Origin: Spirochaetales bacterium
GTDB lineage: Bacteria > Spirochaetota > Leptospiria > Leptospirales > Leptonemataceae
DNA length: 64,000 bases
Assembly (NCBI GenBank): GCA_024233935.1
Contig: JACKOY010000004.1
Coordinates: 1 to 64,000 of the forward strand
Direction: 5' to 3'
Made by a program: the position numbers and the translations under genes
Shown here: positions 25,706 through 37,548 of the stretch, one piece after another
Layout of the letters: each line of letters opens with the position of its first letter
Numbering within the stretch: position 1 is the stretch's first letter
Notes under the pieces: generated by a model
What the model saw: only the letters and a program-made list of their open reading frames with translations
Databases searched by the model: none
What the model was told of the DNA's origin: nothing

Positions 25706-26117
25706 AGGGCGGTGGCTGGCGGGCATCCAGAACGACTCCCGCGTCTCCCCACAATCTTTCCAGATTGTAATAGGCCCGCTGTTCTGGCACAAACAGGTGT
25801 ACGACGACGTCAATGAAATCGAGAATGACCCAGCCACTGGCAACATCGTCGGGGCTCACGTGATGCTTGCGCGGCAAGTATTCTCCGAAACGTTTTGAAG
25901 TGTCGCGGGTCAGTGACTTCAGATGAACCGGGGAGGTCGCAGTGGCGATAACGAAAAAGCAGAAGTACGGATTCACGCGCTCAAGATCCATGACAATTAC
26001 ATCGCGGGCTTTCTTCTCCTGAAGCAGGTCTGCGATTCCGCGGGCCAGCGTGAGCATACGCTCTCGTTCGTCGGCTTTCAGGGCGGGGACTTGAGATTCA
26101 GCAATCTGTTCTTTCAT
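25650..26117 (-). CDS. rsfS: Ribosome silencing factor RsfS
   Basis: 155 residues of the Iojap/RsfS family: ADLLQEKKARDVIVMDLERVN, then YFCFFVIATATSPVHLKSL, and GWVILDFIDVVVHLFVPEQRAYYNLERLWGDA, the family's C-terminal signature. RsfS binds ribosomal protein L14 on the 50S subunit and blocks subunit joining in slow growth. A proline-rich tail of about 20 residues extends past the core and overlaps the convergent neighbour. It follows the LytR_C gene by four bases in the nadD operon. Confidence 0.94.
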   Translation of the reverse strand: MKEQIAESQVPALKADERERMLTLARGIADLLQEKKARDVIVMDLERVNPYFCFFVIATATSPVHLKSLTRDTSKRFGEYLPRKHHVSPDDVASGWVILDFIDVVVHLFVPEQRAYYNLERLWGDAGVVLDARQPPPSTRAESPDADPPAAPTSR

Positions 26118-26121
26118 GTTC

Positions 26122-27270
26122 TCAGGGGCTTAGCTGGCGCGTGTCAAAATCACGGCCGATCAGCAGCGTTGCGTCAACATCAATTGGCAGGCGCCGGAAC
26201 ATGACCCGCTTTTCCTCAAGGCCGGTCATTTCGCGAAAGTGCTGCGCCCGAAACGTGTCCCCGCTTCGTTCAATGATATACGACCGCTCCAGAGGCTTAA
26301 AGCGATAGTTATCGGCATTTAAGACCAGAAGTGCTCTGTCCTGTAAGAAGGATTTCATGCGCGCCGCCATGCGCGGCACGTCCGTTCCGTTCAGGACTTC
26401 AACGGGAAAGCTGTCGGTATCGATAACCCCGGTTCGCACGTCGTCGCGGTATTCAATATAGACCGTACGAGCCCGTTGTTCCTTCACGACCAGAACTGGT
26501 GTGCCGTTTGCGATCGCCTGTTCCAGGGGCATCTCGATGACGCTCATTTGCAGCTCAGGATCGGCATTGATGACGCTGAACAGACTGACGATCTCTTCAG
26601 GGGTTAGATCACTTTCGAACAGGCCCGCTGCTGCCAGCGCCATGTTCGTGTCCTCAAGGATTTCCGCCAGTTCGCCCCGATCCCAAAACAGATTGAGCAG
26701 CGTGGACTCAATTCGGAGCACGCGGTCGATTCCGGTGAGGTGTTCTCGGCCGGGCTGGATCTCCGTTCGGCCAAGCATGTACTCAACCAGTTGTTCGCCG
26801 GGGAAGAAGCGCAGACCATTCGGGTAACGAAACCCTTCATCTTTGAATTCAATTGGTTCGTCCAGAAAGATGGTCAGACCTTCCAGCAGGTTGAGCAGCC
26901 GTACGGTGTTGGTGCGCGTTATGTGCAGGTAGTGCTGACTGGAAACATCCGTATATCGACTGAACTGATCTGCACCGGAGGGACTCATTGCCGCAAGCGC
27001 GTCGTCGTCGGCTTCGTAGCGCGCATCGGTATTTACAAAATACAGGAGGACACGATTGTCTTCCGGGTAGTAGATCGCTTGAGCCAGCGCCTGCAGTCCG
27101 GGTTCCCGACCCTCTTGATCTTCAGTCAGGGCAAGTCGCACTGCCACCGGCTCGTCCGATTGCAGCTCAAGTTCGAGATCGCTTGCGGTCCACCGGCCTA
27201 CCAGCCACCAGGCAGCGATAAGCACTAAGACCGCTCCGGCCGCTGCACCTAATTTTTGTTTTGCCGACAT
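26122..27270 (-). CDS. Membrane-anchored LCP/LytR_C-type protein
   Basis: 382 residues. An N-terminal anchor (AAAGAVLVLIAAWWLVG) is followed by a divergent LytR-CpsA-Psr-like domain with the central VEYMLGRTEIQPG region. It ends with a LytR_C domain starting VEVLNGTDVPRMAARMKSFLQD near residue 285. LCP proteins attach glycopolymers to the envelope, but the usual catalytic Arg/Asp pattern is hard to see here, so the LCP part may be inactive. It lies between nadD and rsfS, as I recall for leptospires. Confidence 0.75.
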   Translation of the reverse strand: MSAKQKLGAAAGAVLVLIAAWWLVGRWTASDLELELQSDEPVAVRLALTEDQEGREPGLQALAQAIYYPEDNRVLLYFVNTDARYEADDDALAAMSPSGADQFSRYTDVSSQHYLHITRTNTVRLLNLLEGLTIFLDEPIEFKDEGFRYPNGLRFFPGEQLVEYMLGRTEIQPGREHLTGIDRVLRIESTLLNLFWDRGELAEILEDTNMALAAAGLFESDLTPEEIVSLFSVINADPELQMSVIEMPLEQAIANGTPVLVVKEQRARTVYIEYRDDVRTGVIDTDSFPVEVLNGTDVPRMAARMKSFLQDRALLVLNADNYRFKPLERSYIIERSGDTFRAQHFREMTGLEEKRVMFRRLPIDVDATLLIGRDFDTRQLSP

Positions 27271-27328
27271 GGTTCAGATCCGCGTCAAGAGCCACTGACC
27301 GGAAAGGCCGGCCAGAGCCAACAGAATT

Positions 27329-27997
27329 TCATTGGTCTGAATTCCGATACAGTCCATGCTGCTGAATATAGTCGTAAATCGGGGCAGGCAGGCAAACGGG
27401 TCGGTCCTGACCCTGGCGCAGCAGGGCGCGGATATCGCTGCTTGAGCATTCCACCGGCGTATTATCCATGATCACGAAGTCCGCTTTGACATTACAAAAG
27501 AGTTCCGACAGCCGATCGACCTGAAGCACGGCTTCCTGCCCGGATCCGCCCGGCCGCCGGAAAACAAAGATCGTGTAAGACCCCAGGATGTCTTCCGCGC
27601 GATGCCAGCTTTCAAAGTCTGCGAGGCTGTCGCTGCCAACCAGAAGGCCGATCCGGGCGCCCGGATATCGCTGCCCCAGCGCTTCGCAGGTTTCGATTGA
27701 GTAGCTGGGAGGCCCGCGCCGGATCTCGAGGTCTTCGATCAGTACCCGTGTCTGCAGGCTGGCCGGAAGGCAGCCTCGCCACCTGGCAAGCATGGCAAGG
27801 CGTTGTCCGGCATCCGAAGGCGGGGAGTGCAGCTTAAACGGCGAGACCGCGGCCGGAACAACGTGTACCGGGACATCGGGGTACGCGCGGAGCGTGTACT
27901 CAACGACAGCGAGATGCCCCTGATGGGGAGGATCGAAGGAGCCTCCGAAAAGCAAACGATCCACGGGTTGTACTGAATCGCCAGCCGTGGCGCCCAC
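27329..27997 (-). CDS. nadD: Nicotinate-nucleotide adenylyltransferase NadD
   Basis: 222 residues. The nucleotidyl-transfer motif FGGSFDPPHQGHL near the N-terminus and the C-terminal SSSDIRALLRQG are the NadD signatures. The enzyme converts nicotinate mononucleotide and ATP to deamido-NAD in NAD synthesis. The annotated GTG at 27997 overlaps the proA stop by one base (TAGTG); a start a few codons later (VQPVDRLLFGG) is possible. Confidence 0.95.
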   Translation of the reverse strand: MGATAGDSVQPVDRLLFGGSFDPPHQGHLAVVEYTLRAYPDVPVHVVPAAVSPFKLHSPPSDAGQRLAMLARWRGCLPASLQTRVLIEDLEIRRGPPSYSIETCEALGQRYPGARIGLLVGSDSLADFESWHRAEDILGSYTIFVFRRPGGSGQEAVLQVDRLSELFCNVKADFVIMDNTPVECSSSDIRALLRQGQDRPVCLPAPIYDYIQQHGLYRNSDQ

Positions 27998-29331
27998 TAT
28001 TCTCGAATCTGCCCCTGACCCTGCACAAAGTAGGTTGTGGTCGTTAAATCGCGCAGGCCCATCGGTCCCCGTACGTGCAGACGTCCGGTCGATATCCCGA
28101 CTTCGGCGCCCATACCCATCTGGCCCCCGTCATGAAATCTTGTGGAACAGTTCACAAAGACCGCCGCGCTATCGACCCCGCTTCTGAAGTCCTGAATTGC
28201 GTTGATGTCGCGCGCCACGATGGCCTCGGAATGCCCGCTGCCATAGCGATGTATAAAGTCGATCGCTTCATCGACGCCGCGCACAATCTTTACGGAGAGG
28301 CGCTCGTCCAGGTACTCCGTAGCATACTCGGCGTCGGGATCGGTTATCGCCTGAACGGCGGGTTCCAGCTTTACTGTTTCCTCGCAACCCAGCAGGACAG
28401 CCCCCGCCTGGGCCAATTTCCCGAGCAGAGATTTCGCCTGTTCGAAGTTCGCATCGATCAATAGATTTTCGAGTGAGTTGCAGACGGACGTTCGTTGCAG
28501 CTTCGAGTTTATCGCGATTTTTGCCGCCATGTCCGGGTCGCCGCTGGGATGCACATAGAGGTTGCAGACACCCTTGTCGTGCTTGACCACCGGGATGCGG
28601 GAGTGTTCGGTTATGAACCGAATCAGTTGCTCTCCTCCTCGGGGTACGACCAGATCGATGGACTCTTCGCGCCGAAGCAGCGCCAGCATAAAGGCGCGGT
28701 CCGTTTCACGGACGAGAATCAGAGCGTTGGTCGGTAGTCCCGCCGCCTCCAGCGCCTTCTGAAACAAGGCGTGTAGACTTGTATTGCTGTGCACGGCCTC
28801 TTTGCCGCCCCGAAGAATCGCCGCGTTGCCGCTCTTGATTGCGAGAGCCCCGACATCAATCGTTACGTTAGGGCGGGATTCGTAGATCGTGAATAGAACA
28901 CCCAGAGGGACGCGGACTTTGGTTTGCTCCAGTCCGTTCGGCAACCGGCAGCCCTCAATGACCTGGCCGACCGGATCGGGCAGGCCGGCGATCTCTCTCA
29001 GGGAACTGGCCATGTTTTGAATGCGGGTCGGAGTGAGCGTCAGGCGTTCCAAAAGCGAAGGCTTCAGGCCATTGGAGTGGCCGGCTGCAATATCCCGTTC
29101 GTTTGCCTCAAGCAGGCTTGTTTGATGAGCCGGTTTTTCCAGTAGGTCCGCGAGGATAAGCAGAACCTGGTTGCGCTGCAGCGTTCCGGCGCGGCGGATG
29201 CTCCGAAAGGCCTGACGGGCTTCTGAGGCTACCTGGCGGGCGTCTTCGTCGAAAGCACGTGAACGTGTCAGTAGATCGCCAGCGGCTGAAGTCGCACCCG
29301 GATTCAGGGTTTCCTGCAAGGATGTACTCAT
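27997..29331 (-). CDS. proA: Glutamate-5-semialdehyde dehydrogenase ProA
   Basis: 444 residues, normal length. The aldehyde-dehydrogenase fold shows VPLGVLFTIYESRPNVTID, LRGGKEAVHSN, VPRGGEQLIRF and the catalytic Cys region HDKGVCNLYVHPSGD. The C-terminus has FVNCSTRFHDGGQMGMGAEVGIST. It reduces glutamyl-5-phosphate in proline synthesis. proB, its partner, lies 1.1 kb upstream on the same strand, with two opposite-strand genes between. Confidence 0.97.
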   Translation of the reverse strand: MSTSLQETLNPGATSAAGDLLTRSRAFDEDARQVASEARQAFRSIRRAGTLQRNQVLLILADLLEKPAHQTSLLEANERDIAAGHSNGLKPSLLERLTLTPTRIQNMASSLREIAGLPDPVGQVIEGCRLPNGLEQTKVRVPLGVLFTIYESRPNVTIDVGALAIKSGNAAILRGGKEAVHSNTSLHALFQKALEAAGLPTNALILVRETDRAFMLALLRREESIDLVVPRGGEQLIRFITEHSRIPVVKHDKGVCNLYVHPSGDPDMAAKIAINSKLQRTSVCNSLENLLIDANFEQAKSLLGKLAQAGAVLLGCEETVKLEPAVQAITDPDAEYATEYLDERLSVKIVRGVDEAIDFIHRYGSGHSEAIVARDINAIQDFRSGVDSAAVFVNCSTRFHDGGQMGMGAEVGISTGRLHVRGPMGLRDLTTTTYFVQGQGQIRE

Positions 29332-29419
29332 GCTTTACAACTCCGTATCGTCGCCCAAAATGGATCGCATTGTAGCTACCGTCTGCGCAATAGAGACAAT
29401 ATTGTAAGAGGACCGTCCC

Positions 29420-29881
29420 TTGACCATCGATAACCGTGATCCCTACTCAGGCCCGACCCGTTCGTCCGGGATCAGGCGTCCGGAACCATCATCACCGGTC
29501 ATAGTATTTCTGCTCTGCCTGATCACCTGCGGCCTGTTCCAGGTTTACTGGTACTATCGTATGTATCGGGATCTAAGCGAACTGGCGGGAAGGACTCCCA
29601 CCGGTAACTCCTACGCGCTCGATTTCATTCTGGTGGTCATCACGCTCGGTATCTGGAGCGTGGTTGTCGACTATCAAATATCCGTGCAGATGAACGACCT
29701 GCAACAACGGGCCGGCCTGGCCGCCAACGACACGACCACGATCGTGATTGTCCTGGATGTTCTGATTTATTTTACGGCCTGGATAACCAATCTGGTGACG
29801 ACTGCTATCCACCAGGACCAATTGAACCGTATTTTGCAGGCTCCGGGAGCCGCGAATTTGGCCCTGCCCCCGGGGCAATAG
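29420..29881 (+). CDS. DUF4234 membrane protein
   Basis: 153 residues. Hydrophilic head, then VIVFLLCLITCGLFQVYWYYRMYRDL, LDFILVVITLGIWSVVVDYQIS and a third span (TTIVIVLDVLIYFTAWI). The 'CGLFQVYWYYRMYRDL…' start and 'TLGIWSVV' are the DUF4234 hallmarks. Function unknown. It is on the plus strand between proA and proB. Confidence 0.8.
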   Translation: MTIDNRDPYSGPTRSSGIRRPEPSSPVIVFLLCLITCGLFQVYWYYRMYRDLSELAGRTPTGNSYALDFILVVITLGIWSVVVDYQISVQMNDLQQRAGLAANDTTTIVIVLDVLIYFTAWITNLVTTAIHQDQLNRILQAPGAANLALPPGQ

Positions 29882-29944
29882 TTCGGGCCGCTATCGTTCG
29901 AAAAAAGTACGCAACAACCCAAGAGCCAGCGACCTCTCCAGAGT

Positions 29945-30460
29945 ATGGAAACAACTCTTGAATGGATCGCCCTGGCCCGGGAACCTGGCCGTCCCGCCTG
30001 CACCTTCTTGATTCCGTTTCGACTTGTGCGCTACGTGCAGCGACGCAAGCGGCGGCTGGGTGGAGTCGTGCGTTATCTCAGGCACCTTCTTTCTGTGGCG
30101 CCCACCTATCGGTACGCCGGCCTGCTTCCCAAAATAGAACGCACGACTCGCTACTATCAGCGGTCCGGGCAGGGTCTGGACAAGTGGCATGTTCGTGTGC
30201 CGGCTCACCACTGGACGGAACTGCGCTGTCTGGCCGGAGCGTGCGGTGTGACGATGACCCACATGTTCGTGATCCTGATCGAAATCGAAAAATCCGGAAA
30301 GCTTAAGAAAGCCCTGAAACGAAGCGCCGGGAAAAAGAAAATCACCGGAGATCCTCCGACGTTCTTTTGGAAAAATATCGGATTTTGGGAGGCCCGGGTC
30401 GAAGAGCAGGGGCGTACCGAGCGGCACGTCATGCTGCTTCTGGAAGAGCAGCCGCCCTAA
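29945..30460 (+). CDS. DUF1564-type protein, a leptospiral family
   Basis: 171 basic residues. It shows the layout I recall for DUF1564: FLIPFRLVRYV… followed by an RTTRYYQRSGQGLDKWHVRVPAHHWTELRCLAGACGVTMTHMFV block (a ribbon-helix-helix-like segment, 'W..L..LA...GVS.....') and an acidic tail. In leptospires these proteins occur in many copies and are possibly DNA-binding. The gene has few overlaps with neighbours and clear coding character. Family call is from memory. Confidence 0.7.
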   Translation: METTLEWIALAREPGRPACTFLIPFRLVRYVQRRKRRLGGVVRYLRHLLSVAPTYRYAGLLPKIERTTRYYQRSGQGLDKWHVRVPAHHWTELRCLAGACGVTMTHMFVILIEIEKSGKLKKALKRSAGKKKITGDPPTFFWKNIGFWEARVEEQGRTERHVMLLLEEQPP

Positions 30461-30476
30461 TGGCGCAGGTGTCGCC

Positions 30477-32833
<2,357 letters not shown>

Positions 32834-33637
32834 TCAAACAAAAAGATCAACGGAATCGCCCGTGTTCACGGCCAGGGTCAGGGCTGCGTTGCCCATGTTT
32901 TCGGCGATCTCGATACGATCCGTGCTGCCCCGGTAAAACAAAAGCTCTCCGTGCCGCGCGTGACCGTAGCTTTTCGAAAGCCCGATCAGTGTGACGTTCT
33001 TAACCCGAAGCTTCCAATGCGATGTAGCCCTTCCGGGGAATGCGTGATCCAGGGCGGCAAGCTGCAGGTTCGTAATGAGATTTCCGAAACGATCCACGTA
33101 AACAACGCGGCCGCGTGCATGCCCGTCGGAAAAGCTCGGCGGCGGCCCGGGCAGTCGAATCGGTTCTTGATGGAAAGGTGTTCCGCAATCGGAGGCTTTG
33201 ATTCCCCGCGCGAGATGCGCCGCCAGGGGCGCAAAGATATCCCGTCCGTGAAATGTATCACTTATCATTTCGCGAAAGTACGATGCATTGCTTGCCCGGT
33301 ACAAGCCGGCCTCAGGATGTTGGTCCAGAATGCCTGAGAGCAGTCCGTTGTCCGGCGCCACAACGATCTGCGAATTGGCCAGCGCAACCAGAACCGCTCT
33401 TTCGGTCCCGACTCCCGGATCAATGACGCAACAAAAGACAGTGCCCGGCGGGAAGCTATCGAACGCGGCTTCCAGGATGAAGGAACCCGCGGCAATGTCA
33501 CCGGGAGCGACCTGGTGGCACAAATCAACGACGCGACTCTCGGGCGAAATCCCGAGCAAGACGCCCTTCATGCTCCCGACAAACCAATCGCTGTCTCCGA
33601 AGTCGGTCAGGAGCACGATGGGCGCTGCGGCGCTCAT
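32834..33637 (-). CDS. SAM hydroxide adenosyltransferase (DUF62)
   Basis: 267 residues. The family's Asp-Arg-His set is visible: VIDPGVGTERAVL (Asp and Arg) and TFHGRDIFAP (His), with the N-terminal LLTDFGDSDWFVG. The enzyme splits S-adenosylmethionine to adenosine and methionine using water, unlike related fluorinases and chlorinases, and probably limits SAM. Its ATG follows the leuA stop without a gap. The last 60 bases downstream hold nothing else. Confidence 0.9.
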   Translation of the reverse strand: MSAAAPIVLLTDFGDSDWFVGSMKGVLLGISPESRVVDLCHQVAPGDIAAGSFILEAAFDSFPPGTVFCCVIDPGVGTERAVLVALANSQIVVAPDNGLLSGILDQHPEAGLYRASNASYFREMISDTFHGRDIFAPLAAHLARGIKASDCGTPFHQEPIRLPGPPPSFSDGHARGRVVYVDRFGNLITNLQLAALDHAFPGRATSHWKLRVKNVTLIGLSKSYGHARHGELLFYRGSTDRIEIAENMGNAALTLAVNTGDSVDLFV

Positions 33638-35194
33638 CTAACCGCCCTGGCCGTTTACCTGCGCCGTCCTGGAACGCTGCTCCACCAGAATCATACGATT
33701 CAGGGCGTTGATGTAAGCCCGGGCACTGGCGACCAGAATGTCGGTATCGGAACTGATGCCGATAAAAGAGCGGCCATTCGCCTCGATCCGAATAGTGACT
33801 TCGCCCTGGGCATCAATGCCCTCGGTGACACTTTTTACGCTGAATTCTGTCAGCGCCGGTTTGAGTCCGGTTATGCGGTTCATGGCCCGGTAGATGGCGT
33901 CCACGGGACCGGTCCCGATGGCGGCGTCTACCCGCGCCTGGCCTTCTGGATCGAGCAGCCGCAGTGTTGCCGTTGGCGTGGCTCGATCCCCGGCTGTGAC
34001 CTGGACCTGTTCCAGCTTCCAGGAGGGTTCCTCTGTTTCGCGCAGGTTGTCGCTGACGATCGCCTCGAGATCGCGGTCGTCGATTTTCATTTTTTTGTCA
34101 GCGAGTTCCTTGAAGGCCGCGAAGGCGCGCTCCAGCTCTTCTTCACTCAGGTTGTAGCCAAGCTCAATCAGGTGCGCCTTAAACGCGTGGCGCCCGGAAA
34201 GTTTGCCGAGCACCAGCTGAGTGCCGGTCGGAATGCCGATCTCACGCGGGTCCATGATCTCCCACGTTTCACGCAGCTTCAGTATCCCGTCCTGATGGAT
34301 GCCCGAGCCATGCCGGAATGCGTTCTTGCCGACGATTGCCTTGTTCCATTGCACCGGCATGCCCGAATAGGTCTCGACCATCTTACTCGCACGATAGATC
34401 TCACGCACGAGCACGTCTGTGTGCAGATGAAAAAAGTCTTTGCGGGTGTGAATCGCCATGACGACTTCTTCGAGGGACGTATTGCCGGCGCGCTCGCCAA
34501 TGCCGTTGATGGTCAACTCAACCTGTCGAACTCCATTCTGAATCGCGGTCAATGTGTTTGCCGTTGTCAGGCCGAGATCGTTCTGGCCATGAAAACTGAG
34601 CCGGCATTTGTCGATGTTGGGCACGTTGTTTCGAATCCCGGTGAACAGGTCCGCAATCTCTTCAGGGATTGCATAACCCACCGAGTCAGGAACATTGATT
34701 GTGCTCGCGCCGGCGTCGATGCAGCGCTCAATAATTTGGTAGAGAAATTCCCGATCCGAGCGGGTCGCATCCATCGGAGAGAACTCGACGTTGGCTGTGT
34801 AAGATGCGGCGTGCGCCACCATGGACGCGGCCTGTTGCAGAACCTCTTCGCGTCCTTTGCCCAGCTGATGTGCCATCTGAATATCGCTGGAGTTGATAAA
34901 CACATGGATGCGCGGATCCGCTGCATTGCGTACGCCCTCCCAGGCAATATCGATGTCGCGTTTTACGGCCCGGGCCAGGGCGCACACGGTGCAGTCCTTG
35001 ATGATGCTTGCAATTTCCTGGACCGCTTTCAGATCGCCCGGTGAGGTCGTGGGAAAGCCCGCCTCGATGATATCCACGCGCATGCGCTCCAGCTGCAGAG
35101 CAATCTCGCGCTTCTCTTCGGGGGTGAATGCGACTCCGGCGGATTGCTCTCCGTCCCGGAGCGTCGTGTCGAACACGTATATCTTCTCGCTCAT
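33638..35194 (-). CDS. leuA: 2-isopropylmalate synthase LeuA
   Basis: 518 residues from ATG 35194 (CGGAG upstream). It has the catalytic TLRDGEQS signature, INGIGERAGNTSLEEVVMAIHTR, GSGIHQDGILK, and a full C-terminal regulatory (leucine-binding) domain from residue about 390. It condenses acetyl-CoA with 2-ketoisovalerate for leucine synthesis. One metal-ligand position differs: the usual HCHNDLG reads HGQNDLG (His202, Gln204). Citramalate synthase is a less likely alternative, judged by the INGIGERAGN block. Confidence 0.95.
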   Translation of the reverse strand: MSEKIYVFDTTLRDGEQSAGVAFTPEEKREIALQLERMRVDIIEAGFPTTSPGDLKAVQEIASIIKDCTVCALARAVKRDIDIAWEGVRNAADPRIHVFINSSDIQMAHQLGKGREEVLQQAASMVAHAASYTANVEFSPMDATRSDREFLYQIIERCIDAGASTINVPDSVGYAIPEEIADLFTGIRNNVPNIDKCRLSFHGQNDLGLTTANTLTAIQNGVRQVELTINGIGERAGNTSLEEVVMAIHTRKDFFHLHTDVLVREIYRASKMVETYSGMPVQWNKAIVGKNAFRHGSGIHQDGILKLRETWEIMDPREIGIPTGTQLVLGKLSGRHAFKAHLIELGYNLSEEELERAFAAFKELADKKMKIDDRDLEAIVSDNLRETEEPSWKLEQVQVTAGDRATPTATLRLLDPEGQARVDAAIGTGPVDAIYRAMNRITGLKPALTEFSVKSVTEGIDAQGEVTIRIEANGRSFIGISSDTDILVASARAYINALNRMILVEQRSRTAQVNGQGG

Positions 35195-35343
35195 AGTCGT
35201 ACTCCGGTTTGCTGCACAGCCGGGAGAGAGCCCGGTCGAGCTGCTATCTACCAAAAGAGCAAAAAGGCCCGGACCGTCACCCCTTTTCGCCCGTCGGGAG
35301 TGAGTTTCGGCCTCGAAAAGGGGGCGTTGGCCAGGAGGCCTCG

Positions 35344-35691
35344 TCAGGGCTGCAGGGCCTGGTTGGCCGGAGTTCCGAAGAAATGCAGGCCTTCCTTACG
35401 GACCAGACCGCGGGCACACAAATCATTGGCCAGAATCAGAAGGGCTGCGAGGGCCTCCCGATTGAGTTCCTCAATGCCATCGTTTTCTTTGACCATGCTC
35501 GCGTGGGTAAGCGTGCGTTGCTGGGGATTCATGACGCCCAACATGGAGCCGGTGAGACGGGCATCGGCGCTGTTAAAAACGCGACCCATTACCGGGACCG
35601 GGCAACGCTCGACCAGGTAGTAGAGCGCCAGATTGTCAAAGAACAAAAGATCGCTGATCTTCTGCACCGGGCCTTCGTGTTTTGTCGCCAC
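35344..35691 (-). CDS. Hypothetical protein
   Basis: 115 residues, apparently from GTG 35691. There is no signal peptide or membrane segment. The C-terminal half is a helix bundle with ELNREALAALLILANDLCARGLVRKEGLHFFG, resembling a winged-helix tail. No family recognised. It lies upstream of leuA on the same strand, with a 149-bp gap, so it probably has its own transcript. Confidence 0.5.
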   Translation of the reverse strand: MATKHEGPVQKISDLLFFDNLALYYLVERCPVPVMGRVFNSADARLTGSMLGVMNPQQRTLTHASMVKENDGIEELNREALAALLILANDLCARGLVRKEGLHFFGTPANQALQP

Positions 35692-35862
35692 GCCGGAGTC
35701 CCGCCGTGCGCCCCGTACGCGTCAAGGAAAAGCACGGACGAACCTTTGGGCAGGTCCGGGCGAGTTTTTTCCTCTGGACCCTCCCTGCGCTTCCTGGCTT
35801 CCTATTAAGGTATTTGCCCGTTGGCCGATGAATCTAGCAGGGCGCGCTGCCCGGAGGTCGAT

Positions 35863-36282
35863 ATGTCCCTTTCCCATCCCATACTCCGTGGAGTTCTTGC
35901 GGCCGCACTCGTCGGAGTCCTGGCTTCACCGCTTTTGGCCGAACGCCGTAGCTACGAGTCGGCCCAACCCGTCGGCCAGACCGTTGCGGGTGTTATTGAT
36001 GCGCTGGCGGCGGCCGGCGTTCAGTTTCGCGTCGAGCAGGTGTTTAATGAACAACGGGACGGCAAGCTGGGCTTTTCCGCTGCCATGTTGCCTTCCGGAG
36101 CCATCTGTGAGTTATCGTTTCATGCCGATCCCGGCAACGCGAGCCGGACTTTGATCAAGGTTTTCACCCAGGAAGCAAGCGATGGGCGCCGTATCCACGC
36201 GGTGCTTGTAGATCGATTGCACATGCGAGAGGTCGGTGTATACGAGATTCCCGAAACCGGGACCGAGTGGCCGACCCGTTAG
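35863..36282 (+). CDS. Small exported protein of unknown function
   Basis: 139 residues from ATG 35863, chosen because CGGAGG sits six bases upstream. A signal peptide (ILRGVLAAALVGVLASPLLA, cleavage near LLA-ERR) precedes a compact alpha/beta domain of about 110 residues. No family recognised. Probably periplasmic. It converges on the acyltransferase gene with a 4-bp overlap. Confidence 0.6.
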   Translation: MSLSHPILRGVLAAALVGVLASPLLAERRSYESAQPVGQTVAGVIDALAAAGVQFRVEQVFNEQRDGKLGFSAAMLPSGAICELSFHADPGNASRTLIKVFTQEASDGRRIHAVLVDRLHMREVGVYEIPETGTEWPTR

Positions 36283-37424
36283 CCGCGGCCCAGAAATAGC
36301 TTGAGCTTCATGGAAAGCAGGGCCGGCCAGCCCAAAAAGGGCAGGTGGTAGGCAAGCACGTCAGGATTTCTCAAGATGGCCGCGATGTGAGAAAGGTTAT
36401 CGTGAGCCATTCGAAAGATCGGATTCTCTTCGTTTAGCTCAAAGAGACGATGGTGCTCCTGAAACAGCAGCGGCCATCCCGACGGAAGGATATACAGCAG
36501 GCGCTTCCGATTTTCGAACCAGTTCTCAGCCAGCTCCTCAAATTGGTACGGATCGCGGCCGTGCTGACTCACCGCCTCGTTCAGATCTTCCTGCACGCGA
36601 TTCTGAACCCCACTGCGGATCCGGTTCAGTTCTCTCTGGGTAAGCTTTTCGTAGGGTGTGTCGGTGAGTTCGTCCACACGAATTCGACGGCCCCGGACGT
36701 AGGTCAACCGGGCCGGCATACCAAAGTAAAAAGACCACGGCTGAATGCCCACCAGGCCCGTAAGCGGCCCCACGGGCACGAACGGCACTCCAATTTTTTG
36801 CGCGAGTCGATTCAGCCATTGCACGCGATAGCCGAGGGGGTTGATGAATTCACCGTTCACGGTCAGTACCGGTACGATGTCGGTGCGGTGCTTGAGGGCC
36901 ATGCGCAGAAAGCTGTTGGAGAATCGCTGCAGCTGATAGCGATGGTTAAAGCCCTTTCCAATTCCGGCGATGCCTTCGGGGTAAATCATGACGCTTGCTC
37001 CGGGATCGCCGATCAGCGCTTCAAAATTTTCCAGACTCGCGTCCACGCCACCCGCTCTTCTCCAGAAATCCGGCAAGAAAAACGGGCTCATGATTGGTGA
37101 ACGCGAAAGCGCGGGAGCGACCAGAGGGCGGCAACTGCTTGTAAAGTCGTAGCCCGAGGCCCGCAGCAGGCGACCCAGAAAGATCATCGCGTCCCAGGGG
37201 AAAGCCATGCCTGAGTGATTGCCAATGAAGATCAGCGGCACATTGGGGTTGTTGCGCGCCGGCCACCCCTCAAAGCCCACCCAACGTGAGCGGAAGTAAT
37301 GACGATCCAGAAAAGAAAGCACGTTGCGCACCAGGCTGATTGCGAACTGGGGCCGAAAATATACGTGCACCGGGTGATCGGGGCCTGCCGGGCTCTCCAG
37401 TTCTCTGAGGTGTGCGTGGGACAT
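36279..37424 (-). CDS. PlsC-like acyltransferase
   Basis: 381 residues. The glycerolipid acyltransferase motif NHSGMAFPWD (an NHxxxxxD box) and the downstream YPEGIAGIGKGF block (PEG motif, substrate contact) are clear. Such enzymes transfer acyl groups from CoA or ACP to lysophosphatidate or related lipids at the membrane. No strong transmembrane span, so probably peripheral. The exact acceptor is unknown. Convergent with the small exported protein gene. Confidence 0.88.
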   Translation of the reverse strand: MSHAHLRELESPAGPDHPVHVYFRPQFAISLVRNVLSFLDRHYFRSRWVGFEGWPARNNPNVPLIFIGNHSGMAFPWDAMIFLGRLLRASGYDFTSSCRPLVAPALSRSPIMSPFFLPDFWRRAGGVDASLENFEALIGDPGASVMIYPEGIAGIGKGFNHRYQLQRFSNSFLRMALKHRTDIVPVLTVNGEFINPLGYRVQWLNRLAQKIGVPFVPVGPLTGLVGIQPWSFYFGMPARLTYVRGRRIRVDELTDTPYEKLTQRELNRIRSGVQNRVQEDLNEAVSQHGRDPYQFEELAENWFENRKRLLYILPSGWPLLFQEHHRLFELNEENPIFRMAHDNLSHIAAILRNPDVLAYHLPFLGWPALLSMKLKLFLGRG

Positions 37425-37548
37425 CCTGAAAGCCTACGCGCCCTTCTGGCGAGGGCCATGACTCATGTCATAGGCCCTGACATTCGAACCAGCCAGGAAC
37501 TCGGTTGTTGACGCTTCGCCCGGGCTTTCGAGTCAGCACCCCGGCTTT

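Noticed and set aside
33515..35044. 509-codon plus-strand open frame
   Set aside because: It lies opposite leuA over nearly its whole length and crosses into the next gene; no domain is visible.
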